From Chlorobium sp. (GTDB lineage: Bacteria > Bacteroidota > Chlorobiia > Chlorobiales > Chlorobiaceae), in the NCBI GenBank assembly GCA_028277225.1, contig JANQHB010000033.1:62001-126000 (forward strand): DNA of 64,000 nt. Direction: 5' to 3'. This document shows, in pieces, positions 1 through 9,424 of the stretch; positions within the stretch are counted from its first letter, which is position 1, and every line of letters begins with the position of its first letter. The notes under the pieces are model-generated. The model was given only the letters and a program-made list of their open reading frames with translations. It did not search any database and was not told where the DNA came from. The position numbers were made by a program, and so were the translations under genes.

Positions 1-17
1 AAAACAGCGTGATGGCC

Positions 18-572
18 CTAAAGTTCTTCGAGAACGATGTGAGCATTCGTATAAATGCAGATATCTGCGGCTATTTTAAGGCTTTCCCTGACAATTTCCG
101 ACGCATCGAGTTCCGTATGCGTCAACAGCGATCTGGCAGCCGCAAGAGCAAACATGCTCCCGCTCCCTATAGCCACAATACCGTCTTCGGGTTCGATAAC
201 ATCTCCGGTTCCCGAGATAATAAGCGCTTTATCGGTGCTCACAACGGCGAGCATGGCTTCAAGCCTGCGCAGATATTTATCGGTCCGCCAATCCCTTGCC
301 AGATCGACAGCAGCCCTCTCCAGTTTCCCTCCGCAAGCCTCCAGTTTTTCCTCAAAACGGTCAAGAAGCGTCACAGCATCTGCTGTTGCTCCGGCAAAAC
401 CGGTGATCAGTTCTGCATTGCGAAGTCGTCTTATTTTTTTTGTACTGTGCTTGATAACCGTATTACCAAGTGTCATCTGTCCGTCACTGCCAAGAGCAGC
501 CTTGCCGTTTTTCAGAACACCAAGAACTGTCGTCGATCTGATAACCGGCCTTTCATGGCTCTCCATTATCAC
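18..572 (-). CDS. hslV: ATP-dependent protease peptidase subunit HslV
   Basis: HslV is the threonine peptidase of the cytoplasmic HslUV (ClpQY) protease. The 184-residue length is normal for the family. After a propeptide of about 13 residues the sequence reads [19 protein letters not shown], giving the processed N-terminal Thr nucleophile (Thr14) and the LGSDGQ block typical of HslV; GSGS near residue 135 is also conserved. It is the last gene of a minus-strand run behind rpoN, 48 bases downstream. The window ends 17 bases past the stop, so an hslU partner cannot be seen. Met3 (566) is an alternative start. Confidence 0.95.
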   Translation of the reverse strand: MIMESHERPVIRSTTVLGVLKNGKAALGSDGQMTLGNTVIKHSTKKIRRLRNAELITGFAGATADAVTLLDRFEEKLEACGGKLERAAVDLARDWRTDKYLRRLEAMLAVVSTDKALIISGTGDVIEPEDGIVAIGSGSMFALAAARSLLTHTELDASEIVRESLKIAADICIYTNAHIVLEEL

Positions 573-620
573 TCCTTGTCAAACATACCCCCCAACCCTG
601 ATTAGAGACCGGAAAGGACA

Positions 621-2066
621 TTAACATATTTTTTTTCTTAATCTTGCTACTGGAATTTGCATTTGTTCACGATATTTTGCAACCGTCCTTCTTGCAATCT
701 TTATTCCTTTTTTTTCAAGCATCCCTGCCAGTTTGTCATCATTGAAGGGATGGGTCTGATCCTCGCCATCGATCATCTCCTTAATGTACTGTTTGATGAT
801 CTTGGTTGAAAGATCCTCTCCTTCTGCCGTGGGCAGGCTGCCGCTGAAAAAATATTTCAGTTCAAAAGTGCCGAAACGTGTCTGCACGTATTTGCCATTG
901 ACTGCACGGCTGATGGTTGACAGATCGAATCCGGTCTTTTCGGCAACATCTTTCATGACCAGAGGCACAAGTTTTTCAGGCCCGCTGACAAAAAAGTCGT
1001 ACTGAAACGTCATCAAAGCCTCGATAACTTTTATAAGCGTGTTTCTTCTTTGCGCAATTGCGCTGGCAAATTCTTTGGCACGATTGAGTTTCTGCCTCAT
1101 GTATTTCCGATCCTCTGCAGGAACTGCCTTTTTTTTCAACACCCCCTGATACGCATGGGAAACATGAACAGTCATGTTACTCCTGTCGTTGAGCACAGCA
1201 GAAAGCCTCCCGTTCTCATAGGTTACTATGAAATCCGGAATAATATATTCATCAGCCCCAACTGCCGCCTGGAAAGGATGCGGATCAAGCGTTGCAATTA
1301 CCGAAATGGCATTTCTCAGATCCTGGGAAGACATCCGGGTTCGTTTAAGGATTTTCTCGTAACGGTTGTTGAGAAAATCGGAAAAATGATGTCTGAGAAG
1401 TTTACCGGCATTTTTTTCGGAAGATGAAGGTTTGAAACCGCTTTTTACCTGAAGTTGTACAAGAAGCCTTTCGCGAAGATCACGGACTGCAATGCCGGGA
1501 GGCTCGAGCAGTTGAATTTTTTTCAGCACAGTTGAAACTTCACTTTCATCGGCATCGACATCGTTTTTTTCAAGACTGTCAAGAACAACCTCCAGCTCTT
1601 CAGCCAGGTAACCGTCATCATCGAGATTACCGAGAATTTCAGACGCAATCATCAGCTCGCGCGTACCAATTCCTTCCTGCAGTGAAAGATCCTTCAGCAG
1701 CCTTTCCTCACATGAATCATGCTGTACTGCCTGAATGAAACTCTCTTTCGGACGATTATCGACGGTAAACTGCGGAAGACTCTCGGATTCTTCTTTTTTC
1801 TTCTTGTCCTCCTGATCCCGGCCATCTGTCTCGAACCTGTCCACAGAATCGAACATCCCCCCGTCAACCTCCGCTTCTGCCTGTACTCCCGTGTCGTCTA
1901 TTGACTCACTCTTGCTCTCGTCGAGTTCGAGCATGGGATTATCCTGTAATTCATCATAGATCCTCTGCTCAAGATGCATCAGCGGCAACTGAAGCAGTTG
2001 ACTCGTCATTATCTGCTGTGTTGACAGCTGCGTACGCTGACTTTGACGAATTTTGATATCAAGCAT
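621..2066 (-). CDS. rpoN: RNA polymerase sigma-54 factor RpoN
   Basis: Sigma-54 directs RNA polymerase to -24/-12 promoters and needs AAA+ activators. The 481-residue protein has the Gln/Leu-rich region I at its N-terminus (LSTQQIMTSQLLQLPLMHLE), an acidic spacer around residues 50-90 (Asp/Glu-rich, with a KKKKEE stretch), the core-binding region, and the diagnostic RpoN box ARRTVAKYREQMQIP at the C-terminus, which reads the -24 element. Its start overlaps the end of the DUF3109 gene by 8 bases, so the two are probably translationally coupled. No enhancer-binding activator was seen in the window. One sigma-54-like promoter is proposed at 27332. Confidence 0.97.
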   Translation of the reverse strand: MLDIKIRQSQRTQLSTQQIMTSQLLQLPLMHLEQRIYDELQDNPMLELDESKSESIDDTGVQAEAEVDGGMFDSVDRFETDGRDQEDKKKKEESESLPQFTVDNRPKESFIQAVQHDSCEERLLKDLSLQEGIGTRELMIASEILGNLDDDGYLAEELEVVLDSLEKNDVDADESEVSTVLKKIQLLEPPGIAVRDLRERLLVQLQVKSGFKPSSSEKNAGKLLRHHFSDFLNNRYEKILKRTRMSSQDLRNAISVIATLDPHPFQAAVGADEYIIPDFIVTYENGRLSAVLNDRSNMTVHVSHAYQGVLKKKAVPAEDRKYMRQKLNRAKEFASAIAQRRNTLIKVIEALMTFQYDFFVSGPEKLVPLVMKDVAEKTGFDLSTISRAVNGKYVQTRFGTFELKYFFSGSLPTAEGEDLSTKIIKQYIKEMIDGEDQTHPFNDDKLAGMLEKKGIKIARRTVAKYREQMQIPVARLRKKIC

Positions 2067-2706
2067 GATCCAAGGAAGAATCTGATAACAAGTCCTGCAG
2101 CCGGCTGAACCATGTTGCGCCGTATTTTTCGATCAATGATTCCGCAACATAGTCAACAAGAAAAACCATTTTTTCTTTACCCTTTTTCCGGGCCTCACGA
2201 CACATCGTGTGCTGCTCATAAACAAGATAATCCATACCGAACTTTTTTCTTATCCTGACGGGAAACAACCTGCACGACAACGGCTTGCGGCTTTCAATGG
2301 CGCATAAGGTAACACCATTCTTTCTCAATGCGAAAACGCATTCACGATCGTCTATTGTACGGGTATAGAGTTCTCCCTGATACTCTTCGACAATACCGTT
2401 CCTGCCAATGAAGCGGCGACTCCTTTCAGGAAGTTTCATCATAGCATTACCGGTATGCGCTTCCAGGGCTTCAACCTCCTCTTTCATGACCGGCGCACCC
2501 AGTTCACCTTCCACGCAACATGCCCCTCTGCACCCTGCAAGGTCACAACAGAACATCCCCCCCCGGATACCGTCATCTATAAGGACATCATCGACGGCAA
2601 GCATGGTTTTCAGGTTTTGGTCTCTGAAGACTGGATTACGGGAGCAGCACAACAATGACAGTTTTTTTGCATAACGGTCTTTAAACATCCGTATCACGAT
2701 TTTCAC
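2059..2706 (-). CDS. DUF3109 family cysteine-cluster protein
   Basis: The protein resembles the DUF3109 family, whose function is unknown. Conserved cysteine groups are visible: CDLAGCRGACCVEGE near residues 54-68, then single Cys at ECVF, LCAI, SCRLFP and MCREA. This suggests a metal or Fe-S site related to the YkgJ cysteine clusters, which is inference. The listed start is a GTG; Met35 (base 2604), just before the family-like AVDDVLIDDGI block, is an equally plausible start and would give about 181 residues. It overlaps rpoN by 8 bases and leads the DUF3109-rpoN-hslV run. Confidence 0.8.
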   Translation of the reverse strand: MKIVIRMFKDRYAKKLSLLCCSRNPVFRDQNLKTMLAVDDVLIDDGIRGGMFCCDLAGCRGACCVEGELGAPVMKEEVEALEAHTGNAMMKLPERSRRFIGRNGIVEEYQGELYTRTIDDRECVFALRKNGVTLCAIESRKPLSCRLFPVRIRKKFGMDYLVYEQHTMCREARKKGKEKMVFLVDYVAESLIEKYGATWFSRLQDLLSDSSLDHA

Positions 2707-2839
2707 TCATTTTTCGAAGAAAAACGTCGCGTGATGCCATGCAGTTCCTGCCGTCACTTGCACATCCCGGCGTTTCGAAAAAGAGCGGCACACAGACACT
2801 TCCCTGCATCTTCATCACATTCTGCAGTCACCACATTTC

Positions 2840-2991
2840 ACCTGAATTGAGCGTTTCAATAAATGCTCCAAAATAATAAGTTCATTAAAAACGATCTGAT
2901 ACACTGTGTTTGTATCGAGATTGTCCTCCACCTGTCAGGTGAGAGTAGAAGCTGATAAAGAGCCGCATTTATTGAAACGCTCAATTCAGGT
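2840..2991. repeat. 152-bp MITE-like element, perfect 26-bp inverted ends
   Basis: The left end 2840-2865 begins ACCTGAATTGAGCGTTTCAA and its exact reverse complement occupies 2966-2991 (26 of 26 matching). The interior has no coding capacity and contains the small palindrome CACCTGTCAGGTG. The element sits between the divergent DUF3109 and folD genes. The inner part next to the right end reappears, inverted, inside the composite repeat at 37271-37558, so this is a dispersed family. No transposase is nearby; movement would be in trans (inference). Confidence 0.85.
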
Positions 2992-3091
2992 TTCAGAATC
3001 CTGTATTTTTTGCTGTTTGACAGAGCATCGATTGTTATTTTCTTGTAACATACAGTCACAGCTTAACCATACAAATCCAGAATGTACAATT

Positions 3092-3991
3092 ATGATCATC
3101 ATTGACGGAAAAAAGATCTCCAGCGACATCAAACAGGAACTGAAACAATCCGTTGAAACCTGTCGGCAGAAATACAATGCCGTTCCGGGACTTGCCGTGA
3201 TCATTGTCGGCGAAGATCCCGCTTCACAGGTTTATGTGAGAAACAAAGCCAAAAGCTGCAAGGAGACAGGCATGAATTCGGAAGTGATTGAACTTGCTGC
3301 GGAAACCTCGCAGCAAGAGCTCCTGTCAAGAATTGATGCGCTTAACAACGATCCTGAAGTTCACGGCATTCTTGTCCAACAGCCTCTCCCCTCTCATATC
3401 GATGACTATGCCGTCACCATGGCTATTTCTCCATTAAAAGATGTCGACGGATTTCATCCGGAAAATGTGGGGCAGATGGTGCTCGGCAATATTGACAAAT
3501 GCTATTTAAGCTGCACGCCATATGGCATCCTCGAACTTCTTTCCAGATACGATATCGAGACGAAGGGAAAACACTGTGTCGTCATAGGGAGAAGCAACAT
3601 CGTAGGAAAACCGATGGCAAATCTGATGCTGCAGAAACTCAAGGAAACAAACTGCACGGTTACCGTCTGCCACTCCGCGACACAGAACATGCCCGAATTA
3701 ACCCGGCAGGCTGACATTTTGATCGCCGCTATAGGCAGGGCAAACCTCATTACCAAAGAAATGGTCAAACCGGGTGCGGTCATTATAGATGTCGGCATGA
3801 ACCGGATCGAAGATGCCTCACGCAAATCAGGCTATCGTCTTGTCGGTGACGTGGATTATGAACATGTTTCCAAAACAGCTTCGGCCATCACACCTGTCCC
3901 CGGCGGGGTCGGCCCGATGACCATTGCCATGCTCCTCAAAAATACGCTACAGTCGTTCATGCAGGCTCAGAGCGCCGCTCAATCCCTGTAA
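3092..3991 (+). CDS. folD: bifunctional methylenetetrahydrofolate dehydrogenase/cyclohydrolase FolD
   Basis: FolD interconverts 5,10-methylene-THF and 10-formyl-THF in the cytosol. The 299-residue protein shows the family signatures in order: YVRNKAKSCKETG with the catalytic Tyr and Lys (about residue 50), VQQPLP, DVDGFHPENVG, CTPYGILELL, the Rossmann stretch VIGRSNIVGKPMA, and PVPGGVGPMTIAMLL at the end. I chose the ATG at 3092 because homology begins at IIIDGKKIS; a longer open frame extends upstream into the MITE but matches nothing. radA follows 8 bases after the stop, so the two are likely co-transcribed. Confidence 0.97.
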   Translation: MIIIDGKKISSDIKQELKQSVETCRQKYNAVPGLAVIIVGEDPASQVYVRNKAKSCKETGMNSEVIELAAETSQQELLSRIDALNNDPEVHGILVQQPLPSHIDDYAVTMAISPLKDVDGFHPENVGQMVLGNIDKCYLSCTPYGILELLSRYDIETKGKHCVVIGRSNIVGKPMANLMLQKLKETNCTVTVCHSATQNMPELTRQADILIAAIGRANLITKEMVKPGAVIIDVGMNRIEDASRKSGYRLVGDVDYEHVSKTASAITPVPGGVGPMTIAMLLKNTLQSFMQAQSAAQSL

Positions 3992-3999
3992 CATCACCT

Positions 4000-5373
4000 A
4001 TGGCGAAACCGGCAGTCCGATATGTCTGCACCCATTGTGGAGCAACAAGCCTCAAATATTCCGGCAAATGCTTCACCTGCAACAACTGGGGAACCATCGA
4101 GGAAGAACCGGCGGCGTGCGATTCCTCTCCCCTATCGCCGACTGCCGGTCCTCTGCCCTCCGTCGAATGCCTTTCAGAAACCGCAGCATCGGTTGATCAT
4201 GAACGTATTTCCACAGGCATGCAGGAACTTGACCGTGTACTCGGAGGAGGCCTCATGCCCGCATCGGCAGTACTTCTGGGCGGTGAACCCGGCATTGGAA
4301 AATCCACATTGATGCTCCAGCTCGCACGGCACACTTCTGCCCGCAGACTCCTGTATATTTCGGGTGAAGAATCAACATCGCAAATCAGGGACAGGGCCAG
4401 GCGCCTTTCTATTCGATCCGATCACGTCCTGCTTGTTTCCGAAGTCGACCTGAACAAGATCATCGGTATCATCGAACGGGATAAACCCGACATCATCATT
4501 ATCGATTCCATTCAAACGCTCCACACCGGGGATTTCCGAAGTTCTGCAGGAACCGTAACCCAGATCCGCGAATGCTGTTCCGCCCTTTTGCGGGAGACAA
4601 AACAACGAAACATCGTTCTGCTCGTTATAGGACATATCACCAAATCGGGCAATCTGGCGGGCCCGAAAACGCTCGAACATATGGTCGATACAGTCCTTCA
4701 GTTCGAGGGAGAAAGCTTCCAGCGCCACAGGATCATTCGTACGATGAAAAACCGTTTCGGACCGACAAATGAAATCGGTGTTTTCAGAATGGATGAACAT
4801 GGGCTCAAAGAAGTCACCAATCCATCGGAACTGTTCATAGCCGGAAGAACAAGCGGTGTGCCGGGTAACGCCATCCTTGCCGCAATCGAAGGGACAAGGG
4901 CTCTGCTTGTCGAAGTCCAGGCACTGGTGAGCAAGACAAATTTTCCGGTAGCTCAGCGAATCTGCACAGGAATAGACAGTAAACGTATTTCCATTCTGCT
5001 TGCCGTTCTCGAAAAAAGACTCGGTTTCGGCACATGGGGACAAGACGTTTTCATCAAGGTTGCCGGCGGCCTCAAACTCGCCGAACCGGCTTCCGATCTT
5101 GCGGTTGCGTCTGCTATCGCATCAGGACTTAACAACACGGCCTTGTCACCGGGCATGGTATGCGCAGGTGAAATCGGACTTTCAGGCGAAATAAGGGCGA
5201 TATCCAACGGGGAAAGAAGAATTCGTGAAGCTGCACATCTCGGTTTCGACACGATCATCCTCCCGAAAGAAAACACCCGGGAACTGAAACCTGCCATCAG
5301 AAAACTACCGTTAAAAATTATCGGCTGCAGTTCCCTGCAGAAGGCTCTGGAAGAAATGAAGCTGTCCGCCTGA
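4000..5373 (+). CDS. radA: DNA repair protein RadA
   Basis: RadA (Sms) is a RecA-like ATPase that drives branch migration in recombinational repair. All parts are present in 457 residues: an N-terminal zinc finger (CTHC then CFTC, residues 11-28), Walker A GGEPGIGKST around residue 93, Walker B IIIIDSIQT, the RadA-specific KNRFGPTNEIG motif, and a C-terminal Lon-protease-like domain. It follows folD by 8 bases. The TGA stop overlaps the first unit of a tandem repeat at 5372. Confidence 0.97.
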   Translation: MAKPAVRYVCTHCGATSLKYSGKCFTCNNWGTIEEEPAACDSSPLSPTAGPLPSVECLSETAASVDHERISTGMQELDRVLGGGLMPASAVLLGGEPGIGKSTLMLQLARHTSARRLLYISGEESTSQIRDRARRLSIRSDHVLLVSEVDLNKIIGIIERDKPDIIIIDSIQTLHTGDFRSSAGTVTQIRECCSALLRETKQRNIVLLVIGHITKSGNLAGPKTLEHMVDTVLQFEGESFQRHRIIRTMKNRFGPTNEIGVFRMDEHGLKEVTNPSELFIAGRTSGVPGNAILAAIEGTRALLVEVQALVSKTNFPVAQRICTGIDSKRISILLAVLEKRLGFGTWGQDVFIKVAGGLKLAEPASDLAVASAIASGLNNTALSPGMVCAGEIGLSGEIRAISNGERRIREAAHLGFDTIILPKENTRELKPAIRKLPLKIIGCSSLQKALEEMKLSA

Positions 5374-5413
5374 TCACTATTTACGATTCACTATTTACGA
5401 TTCACTATTTAAG
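5372..5413. repeat. heptamer tandem repeat, ATTCACT/ATTTACG alternating
   Basis: Six consecutive 7-base units alternate between ATTCACT and ATTTACG (a 14-bp super-period), the last one ending in AAG. It begins inside the radA stop codon. The same 7-bp period with other sequences recurs at 28745, 30215, 44375 and 44480. Confidence 0.85.
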
Positions 5414-5492
5414 CCTTACATTTCTTCAAACCCGGCACGTCCTTTGACAGCCGATCATACCGGCCAAACCGAACGATCATCTGAAATCAGAT

Positions 5493-5834
5493 ATGACTCA
5501 TCTACTGATCATGTGGCTCATCAATGCTGCGGCAGTCTATACAACTGCAAGCCTGCTTGGAGGCATTTACGTCAAGAGTTTCTGGTCGGCTCTTCTTGTC
5601 GCCCTTGTTCTCGGTCTTATCAATGCGATCATAAAACCCGTACTGATATTTTTCTCGATCCCTTTTATCGTCGTGACACTGGGACTCTTTCTTCTCATCA
5701 TCAACGCCCTGATGCTCATGCTTGCCGCAGCTCTTGTAAACGGTTTTGCCGTAAGCAGTTTCGGATGGGCCATTCTTGGATCGCTTTTTATAAGCCTTGT
5801 TTCATGGATGCTCAGTTCCATATTCAACGTGTAA
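5493..5834 (+). CDS. small membrane protein, phage-holin-like family (4 TM)
   Basis: A 113-residue, very hydrophobic protein with about four transmembrane segments and few charged residues. The arrangement MTHLLIMWLINAAAVYTTA, then GLINAIIKPVLIFFSIP, resembles the mycobacterial membrane/phage-holin-like superfamily (often annotated 'phage holin family protein', YvlD-like), a chromosomal family of unknown function. No phage genes lie nearby, so lysis is unlikely to be its job. It ends 48 bases before bchC. Confidence 0.75.
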   Translation: MTHLLIMWLINAAAVYTTASLLGGIYVKSFWSALLVALVLGLINAIIKPVLIFFSIPFIVVTLGLFLLIINALMLMLAAALVNGFAVSSFGWAILGSLFISLVSWMLSSIFNV

Positions 5835-5882
5835 ACCGTCAATTTCGACCAGTCACATCCCATATCAGTTTCCAGGCTCATC

Positions 5883-6839
5883 ATGAAAGGTTTGACAAAT
5901 GCAATCATTCTCCCGAAAGCCAACAAACTCAAACTGAGCGAAGTTTCTTTCGACGCCGGTCATCCTAACGATGTCATTGTCAAGACAATTGCAACAACGA
6001 TCACTCCCGGGCTCGACCGACTTTTGTTGACCAACAAACCTGTCTCGAAAAAAGTACTTGACTACCCTATCGTTCTCGGCAGCGAAATGATAGGACAGGT
6101 TACCGAAACCGGGAGTACTGTCAGTTCTGTCAAGCCCGGCGATTTTGTCTACACATACAACGGCAGCCGATGGAAAGAAGCAGAGGCCTATTATGGTTGT
6201 CATGCAGAAATTGTACCGACTTCGGAGGAATATATCCTTCCTCTGGGACGTAAACCGATCCACCGCGACCTGCTGACCGGACTGCTCGCCTACGTGATTT
6301 CCGCGATCGAAAAAGCCAGACCTGAACGATCTGACAGAATTCTCATTCTCGGCCTCGGTTCAGTCGGGCTCATGGCGGCTGAATACCTTCGCACTATGGG
6401 AATTGAATCGATTGACGCCCTCGAAAATTTCGGCATACGCGGTCAAGTTTCCTCTGCCAGCAACATTGCAATGCAGATCAATGATTTCACCGGGGAGTTC
6501 GATGATTCATATGATATCGTTATCGAAGCGACAGGACGTATACTGCTCGTCGAAAAGGCCATACGTCTTCTCAAGCCACGGGGTAAAGTTCTGCTCATGG
6601 GAAATTATGAAGTTCTCGGCTACGACTATCGTCTGATCCAGCACAAGGAGCCGGTCATCATCTGCTCAAACATAACGTCCGCCGATAACCTTCAGGCTTC
6701 AAGGACACTTCTTGAAGAAGAACGTTTCGATAACGAAAAATTCTTCACCAACGTTTTCCCGGTCAATCAGTTCGAACTTGCCTACAGGATCGCTCTTGAC
6801 AGCAAAGAGGCCATAAAAACCGTCATAAGCTGGATATAG
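5883..6839 (+). CDS. bchC: bacteriochlorophyllide a dehydrogenase BchC
   Basis: BchC oxidises the C3 1-hydroxyethyl group to acetyl late in bacteriochlorophyll a synthesis. The 318-residue protein is a medium-chain dehydrogenase relative lacking the usual zinc-ligand pattern. It has the N-terminal half with ITPGLDRLLL and VLGSEMIGQV, a nucleotide-binding ILGLGSVGLMAAEYL near residue 155, and a PRGKVLLMGNYE block. This gene is the main evidence that the host is a phototroph. The ABC ATPase starts only 5 bases after its stop, implying one transcript with a transporter. Confidence 0.9.
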   Translation: MKGLTNAIILPKANKLKLSEVSFDAGHPNDVIVKTIATTITPGLDRLLLTNKPVSKKVLDYPIVLGSEMIGQVTETGSTVSSVKPGDFVYTYNGSRWKEAEAYYGCHAEIVPTSEEYILPLGRKPIHRDLLTGLLAYVISAIEKARPERSDRILILGLGSVGLMAAEYLRTMGIESIDALENFGIRGQVSSASNIAMQINDFTGEFDDSYDIVIEATGRILLVEKAIRLLKPRGKVLLMGNYEVLGYDYRLIQHKEPVIICSNITSADNLQASRTLLEEERFDNEKFFTNVFPVNQFELAYRIALDSKEAIKTVISWI

Positions 6840-6843
6840 GGGC

Positions 6844-8388
6844 ATGAACAGGAGTGTCCTCAGCGTTTCAGGCCTCTCGAAGAAATTCGGGACATTCTGG
6901 GCAAACCGGAACATCTCGCTTGAGATCGAAAACGGCTCGATTCACGCCATTGTCGGAGAAAACGGTGCCGGAAAAAGTACTCTTACCAGAATGCTTTACG
7001 GGCTCCTTAGTCCGACATCCGGCTTTATTTCCGCCAGAGGTAAATCCGTTCGTTTCAGTTCCCCGCGCCAGGCCATTGCCGAAGGGATCGGCATGGTTCA
7101 TCAGCATTTTATGCTTGTTCCCGAACTCACCGTCACGGAAAACATCATGCTCGGAGATGAGCGCTCTCATCTTTTCGCCCCATTGAAAAAACGCGGAACC
7201 GCTGAAACAATCAGAAAAATTGCCGATACACACGCTCTCTCCATCGATCCGGACGCTCTCGTCAGTGATCTGTCCGTCGGTGAAGAACAGCGGGTGGAAA
7301 TACTGAAACTTCTGTACAGAAACGCCGATATCCTGATCCTGGACGAGCCGACGGCTGTTCTGACCCCGCTTGAAACCGAAAAACTGTTCGCGACACTGAA
7401 ATCTCTTCAGAAGGAAGGAAAAACCGTCATCCTGATAACCCATAAGCTCGATGAAGCCATAAGCGTCTCCGACAGGGTCAGCGTTATGCGGCGAGGCGAG
7501 CTTATTGCAACCGAACCTACCCCTTCTGTAACCAAAGCCGATCTGGCCAGGTTGATGGTTGGAAGAGACGTTCTGCTCAGAGTTGAACACCCGGAGGAAA
7601 ACATCGGGAGACCTGTTCTTGAAGTCTCCAATCTCTCCATGAACGACTGGAAAGGCGTGCAAAGGCTCAATGGCCTTTCTTTTGAAATTCGTGCCGGAGA
7701 GATTTACGGAATAGCGGGTGTCGAGGGAAACGGTCAGAGTGAACTGCTTGCCAGTCTTTGGGGTATCGCTGATCGTCGTTCTGTCATAGACGGTTCGGTC
7801 ATGCTCGACGGAACATCGATCAAGGGACTGCATGCCGACAAAATAGCCGCCATGGGTGTTTCTCACATCCCGGAAGATCGCCTGAAACACGCTGTCGTTC
7901 CTGATTTCACTATTGCCGAAAATCTCATCTTCGGCCGGCACAGGGAAAAAAAATTTGCCCGGACAGGCGGATTCAACATACCCGCGATCAGGGAATATAC
8001 CGACACAGTCATCAGTGAATACATGATCCGGCACGATGACAGGGATAATCAGAAACTTGCCAGTCTTTCTGGAGGGAACCAGCAAAAAGTTGTCCTCGCC
8101 AGAGAAATCAGACGTCCGGATCTGAAACTGCTTCTTCTTGCCCAGCCAACCAGAGGAGTGGATATCGGTGCAATCGAAATGATTCATCGTCAGATCATCG
8201 AGACCAGGGATAAAGGCATCGCGATACTTCTTGTGTCAGCTGAACTTGACGAGCTTGTCTCATTATCGACAAGAATCGGTTGCCTTTACAAGGGCTCCTT
8301 GCGCCGTGAGTTTACAGCAGAAGAGGTGCGGTATGGCAGATCATCCGAAAAAGACTTCAAAAAAGAAATCGGCCTGTCAATCACCTGA
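6844..8388 (+). CDS. BMP/nucleoside-type ABC transporter, duplicated ATPase
   Basis: A 514-residue ATPase with two fused ABC domains, as in the sugar and BMP-lipoprotein (YufO/NupO) nucleoside importers. Domain 1 has Walker A GENGAGKST, signature LSVGEEQR and Walker B ILILDEPTAVLTP. Domain 2 has a degenerate P-loop GVEGNGQSE, signature LSGGNQQKV, and LLLAQPTRGVDIGAIE, the YufO-type form in which the Walker B Asp-Glu is replaced. It couples to the permease gene, which starts inside its last 56 bases, and follows bchC by 5 bases. Substrate is inferred by family only. Confidence 0.88.
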   Translation: MNRSVLSVSGLSKKFGTFWANRNISLEIENGSIHAIVGENGAGKSTLTRMLYGLLSPTSGFISARGKSVRFSSPRQAIAEGIGMVHQHFMLVPELTVTENIMLGDERSHLFAPLKKRGTAETIRKIADTHALSIDPDALVSDLSVGEEQRVEILKLLYRNADILILDEPTAVLTPLETEKLFATLKSLQKEGKTVILITHKLDEAISVSDRVSVMRRGELIATEPTPSVTKADLARLMVGRDVLLRVEHPEENIGRPVLEVSNLSMNDWKGVQRLNGLSFEIRAGEIYGIAGVEGNGQSELLASLWGIADRRSVIDGSVMLDGTSIKGLHADKIAAMGVSHIPEDRLKHAVVPDFTIAENLIFGRHREKKFARTGGFNIPAIREYTDTVISEYMIRHDDRDNQKLASLSGGNQQKVVLAREIRRPDLKLLLLAQPTRGVDIGAIEMIHRQIIETRDKGIAILLVSAELDELVSLSTRIGCLYKGSLRREFTAEEVRYGRSSEKDFKKEIGLSIT

Positions 8389-9424
8389 AAATCACCCACG
8401 CATGCGTGCAGGTATATTCAAAATAGCTATCCCCCCTCTTGCAGTCGTTCTGTCACTTTGCATCAGCGCCTTACTGATCATGGCTGCCGGAAAAAATCCG
8501 CTTTTTATCTACCAGAAAATGTTCACGATGACGCTCGGCTCCGAATACGGTACCGGACAGATAGTTTTCAGAGCTACATCGCTTGTTTTCGCCGGTCTGG
8601 CTGTCGCTATTCCATTCAAACTCAAGCTGTTCAATATCGGCGGTGAAGGACAGATGCTTGCAGGTGCTTTCAGCGCGGCACTTGCAGGCACACTGCTCCC
8701 GCCGCAAACCCATCCTGTACTGGCCGTTTTTTTCTGTACTCTTTCGGCAATCACCGCAGGCGCTTCTGTTGCACTTCTTTCAGGATGGCTTAAAGTCAGT
8801 TTCGGGGTCAATGAAGTCATATCGACGATCATGCTGAATTTTATTGTCCAGGCATGTGCCGGCTTCCTCCTGACGGGCAATCTTTCGGTGCCTTCTACCG
8901 CGCACACCTATGAAATCGTCCCATCGGCCCAGATACCCCAATTCGACACCGTCTTTGGTATCTGGCAGAAATCGCCGGCAAATTTCAGCACGCTCTTTGC
9001 CCTTGCCGCCTGTTTCGGCTTGTGGTTTCTTGTTTTCAAAACGATCCCCGGTTACGAAATGAGGGCGGCAGGCCTGCACCCGGAAGCAGCCAGGTATGCC
9101 GGCATTGATACGAATTTCCATATTTTGAAAGCAATGGGAATCGGCGGCGCGATGGCCGGACTTGCGGCAGCCAACCTTGTACTCGGCTACAAACACTACT
9201 ATGAATCAGGTCTTACCGACGGGATCGGTTTCATGGGAATTGCTGTAGCCCTTCTTGCCTTTGCACACCCTGTCTGGATCATCGGTTCGGCGATGCTCTT
9301 CGGGTTTCTACAGTATGGAGGACTGAGTGTCAATGCCTATGTCCCTAAAGATATCTTCCTTATGGTACAGGCCGTCACGATCCTGATGATACTCATCCTG
9401 ACCAAATTCCTGCACCGGAACTAA
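8333..9424 (+). CDS. BMP/nucleoside-type ABC transporter permease
   Basis: A 363-residue polytopic permease (about 9-10 helices) of the BPD_transp_2 family. The YufP-type cytoplasmic block MRAAGLHPEAARYAGI marks the nucleoside subclass. The ATG at 8333 has a GAGGTG ribosome site and overlaps the ATPase gene; Met24 (8402) is another option. Importers of this class normally have two different permeases and a BMP lipoprotein; neither follows here, because the next gene is a converging ClC channel overlapping by 4 bases. Confidence 0.87.
   Translation: MADHPKKTSKKKSACQSPENHPRMRAGIFKIAIPPLAVVLSLCISALLIMAAGKNPLFIYQKMFTMTLGSEYGTGQIVFRATSLVFAGLAVAIPFKLKLFNIGGEGQMLAGAFSAALAGTLLPPQTHPVLAVFFCTLSAITAGASVALLSGWLKVSFGVNEVISTIMLNFIVQACAGFLLTGNLSVPSTAHTYEIVPSAQIPQFDTVFGIWQKSPANFSTLFALAACFGLWFLVFKTIPGYEMRAAGLHPEAARYAGIDTNFHILKAMGIGGAMAGLAAANLVLGYKHYYESGLTDGIGFMGIAVALLAFAHPVWIIGSAMLFGFLQYGGLSVNAYVPKDIFLMVQAVTILMILILTKFLHRN

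Noticed and set aside
9..605. Two plus-strand open frames of almost 200 residues
   Set aside because: Both are antisense to hslV, which is full length and well supported.
3092..3991. Longer folD starting at 2906
   Set aside because: The extra 62 codons run across the MITE and match nothing in the FolD family.
4372..5043. A 223-residue minus-strand open frame
   Set aside because: Fully inside radA, with no recognisable motif.
5493..5834. Prophage interpretation of the holin-like gene
   Set aside because: No endolysin, capsid or integrase genes lie around it; the family is chromosomal.
6868..8187. A 439-residue open frame on the minus strand
   Set aside because: It is antisense to the ABC ATPase, which has full motif support, and its composition (many His, Arg, Gly) is typical of a shadow frame.
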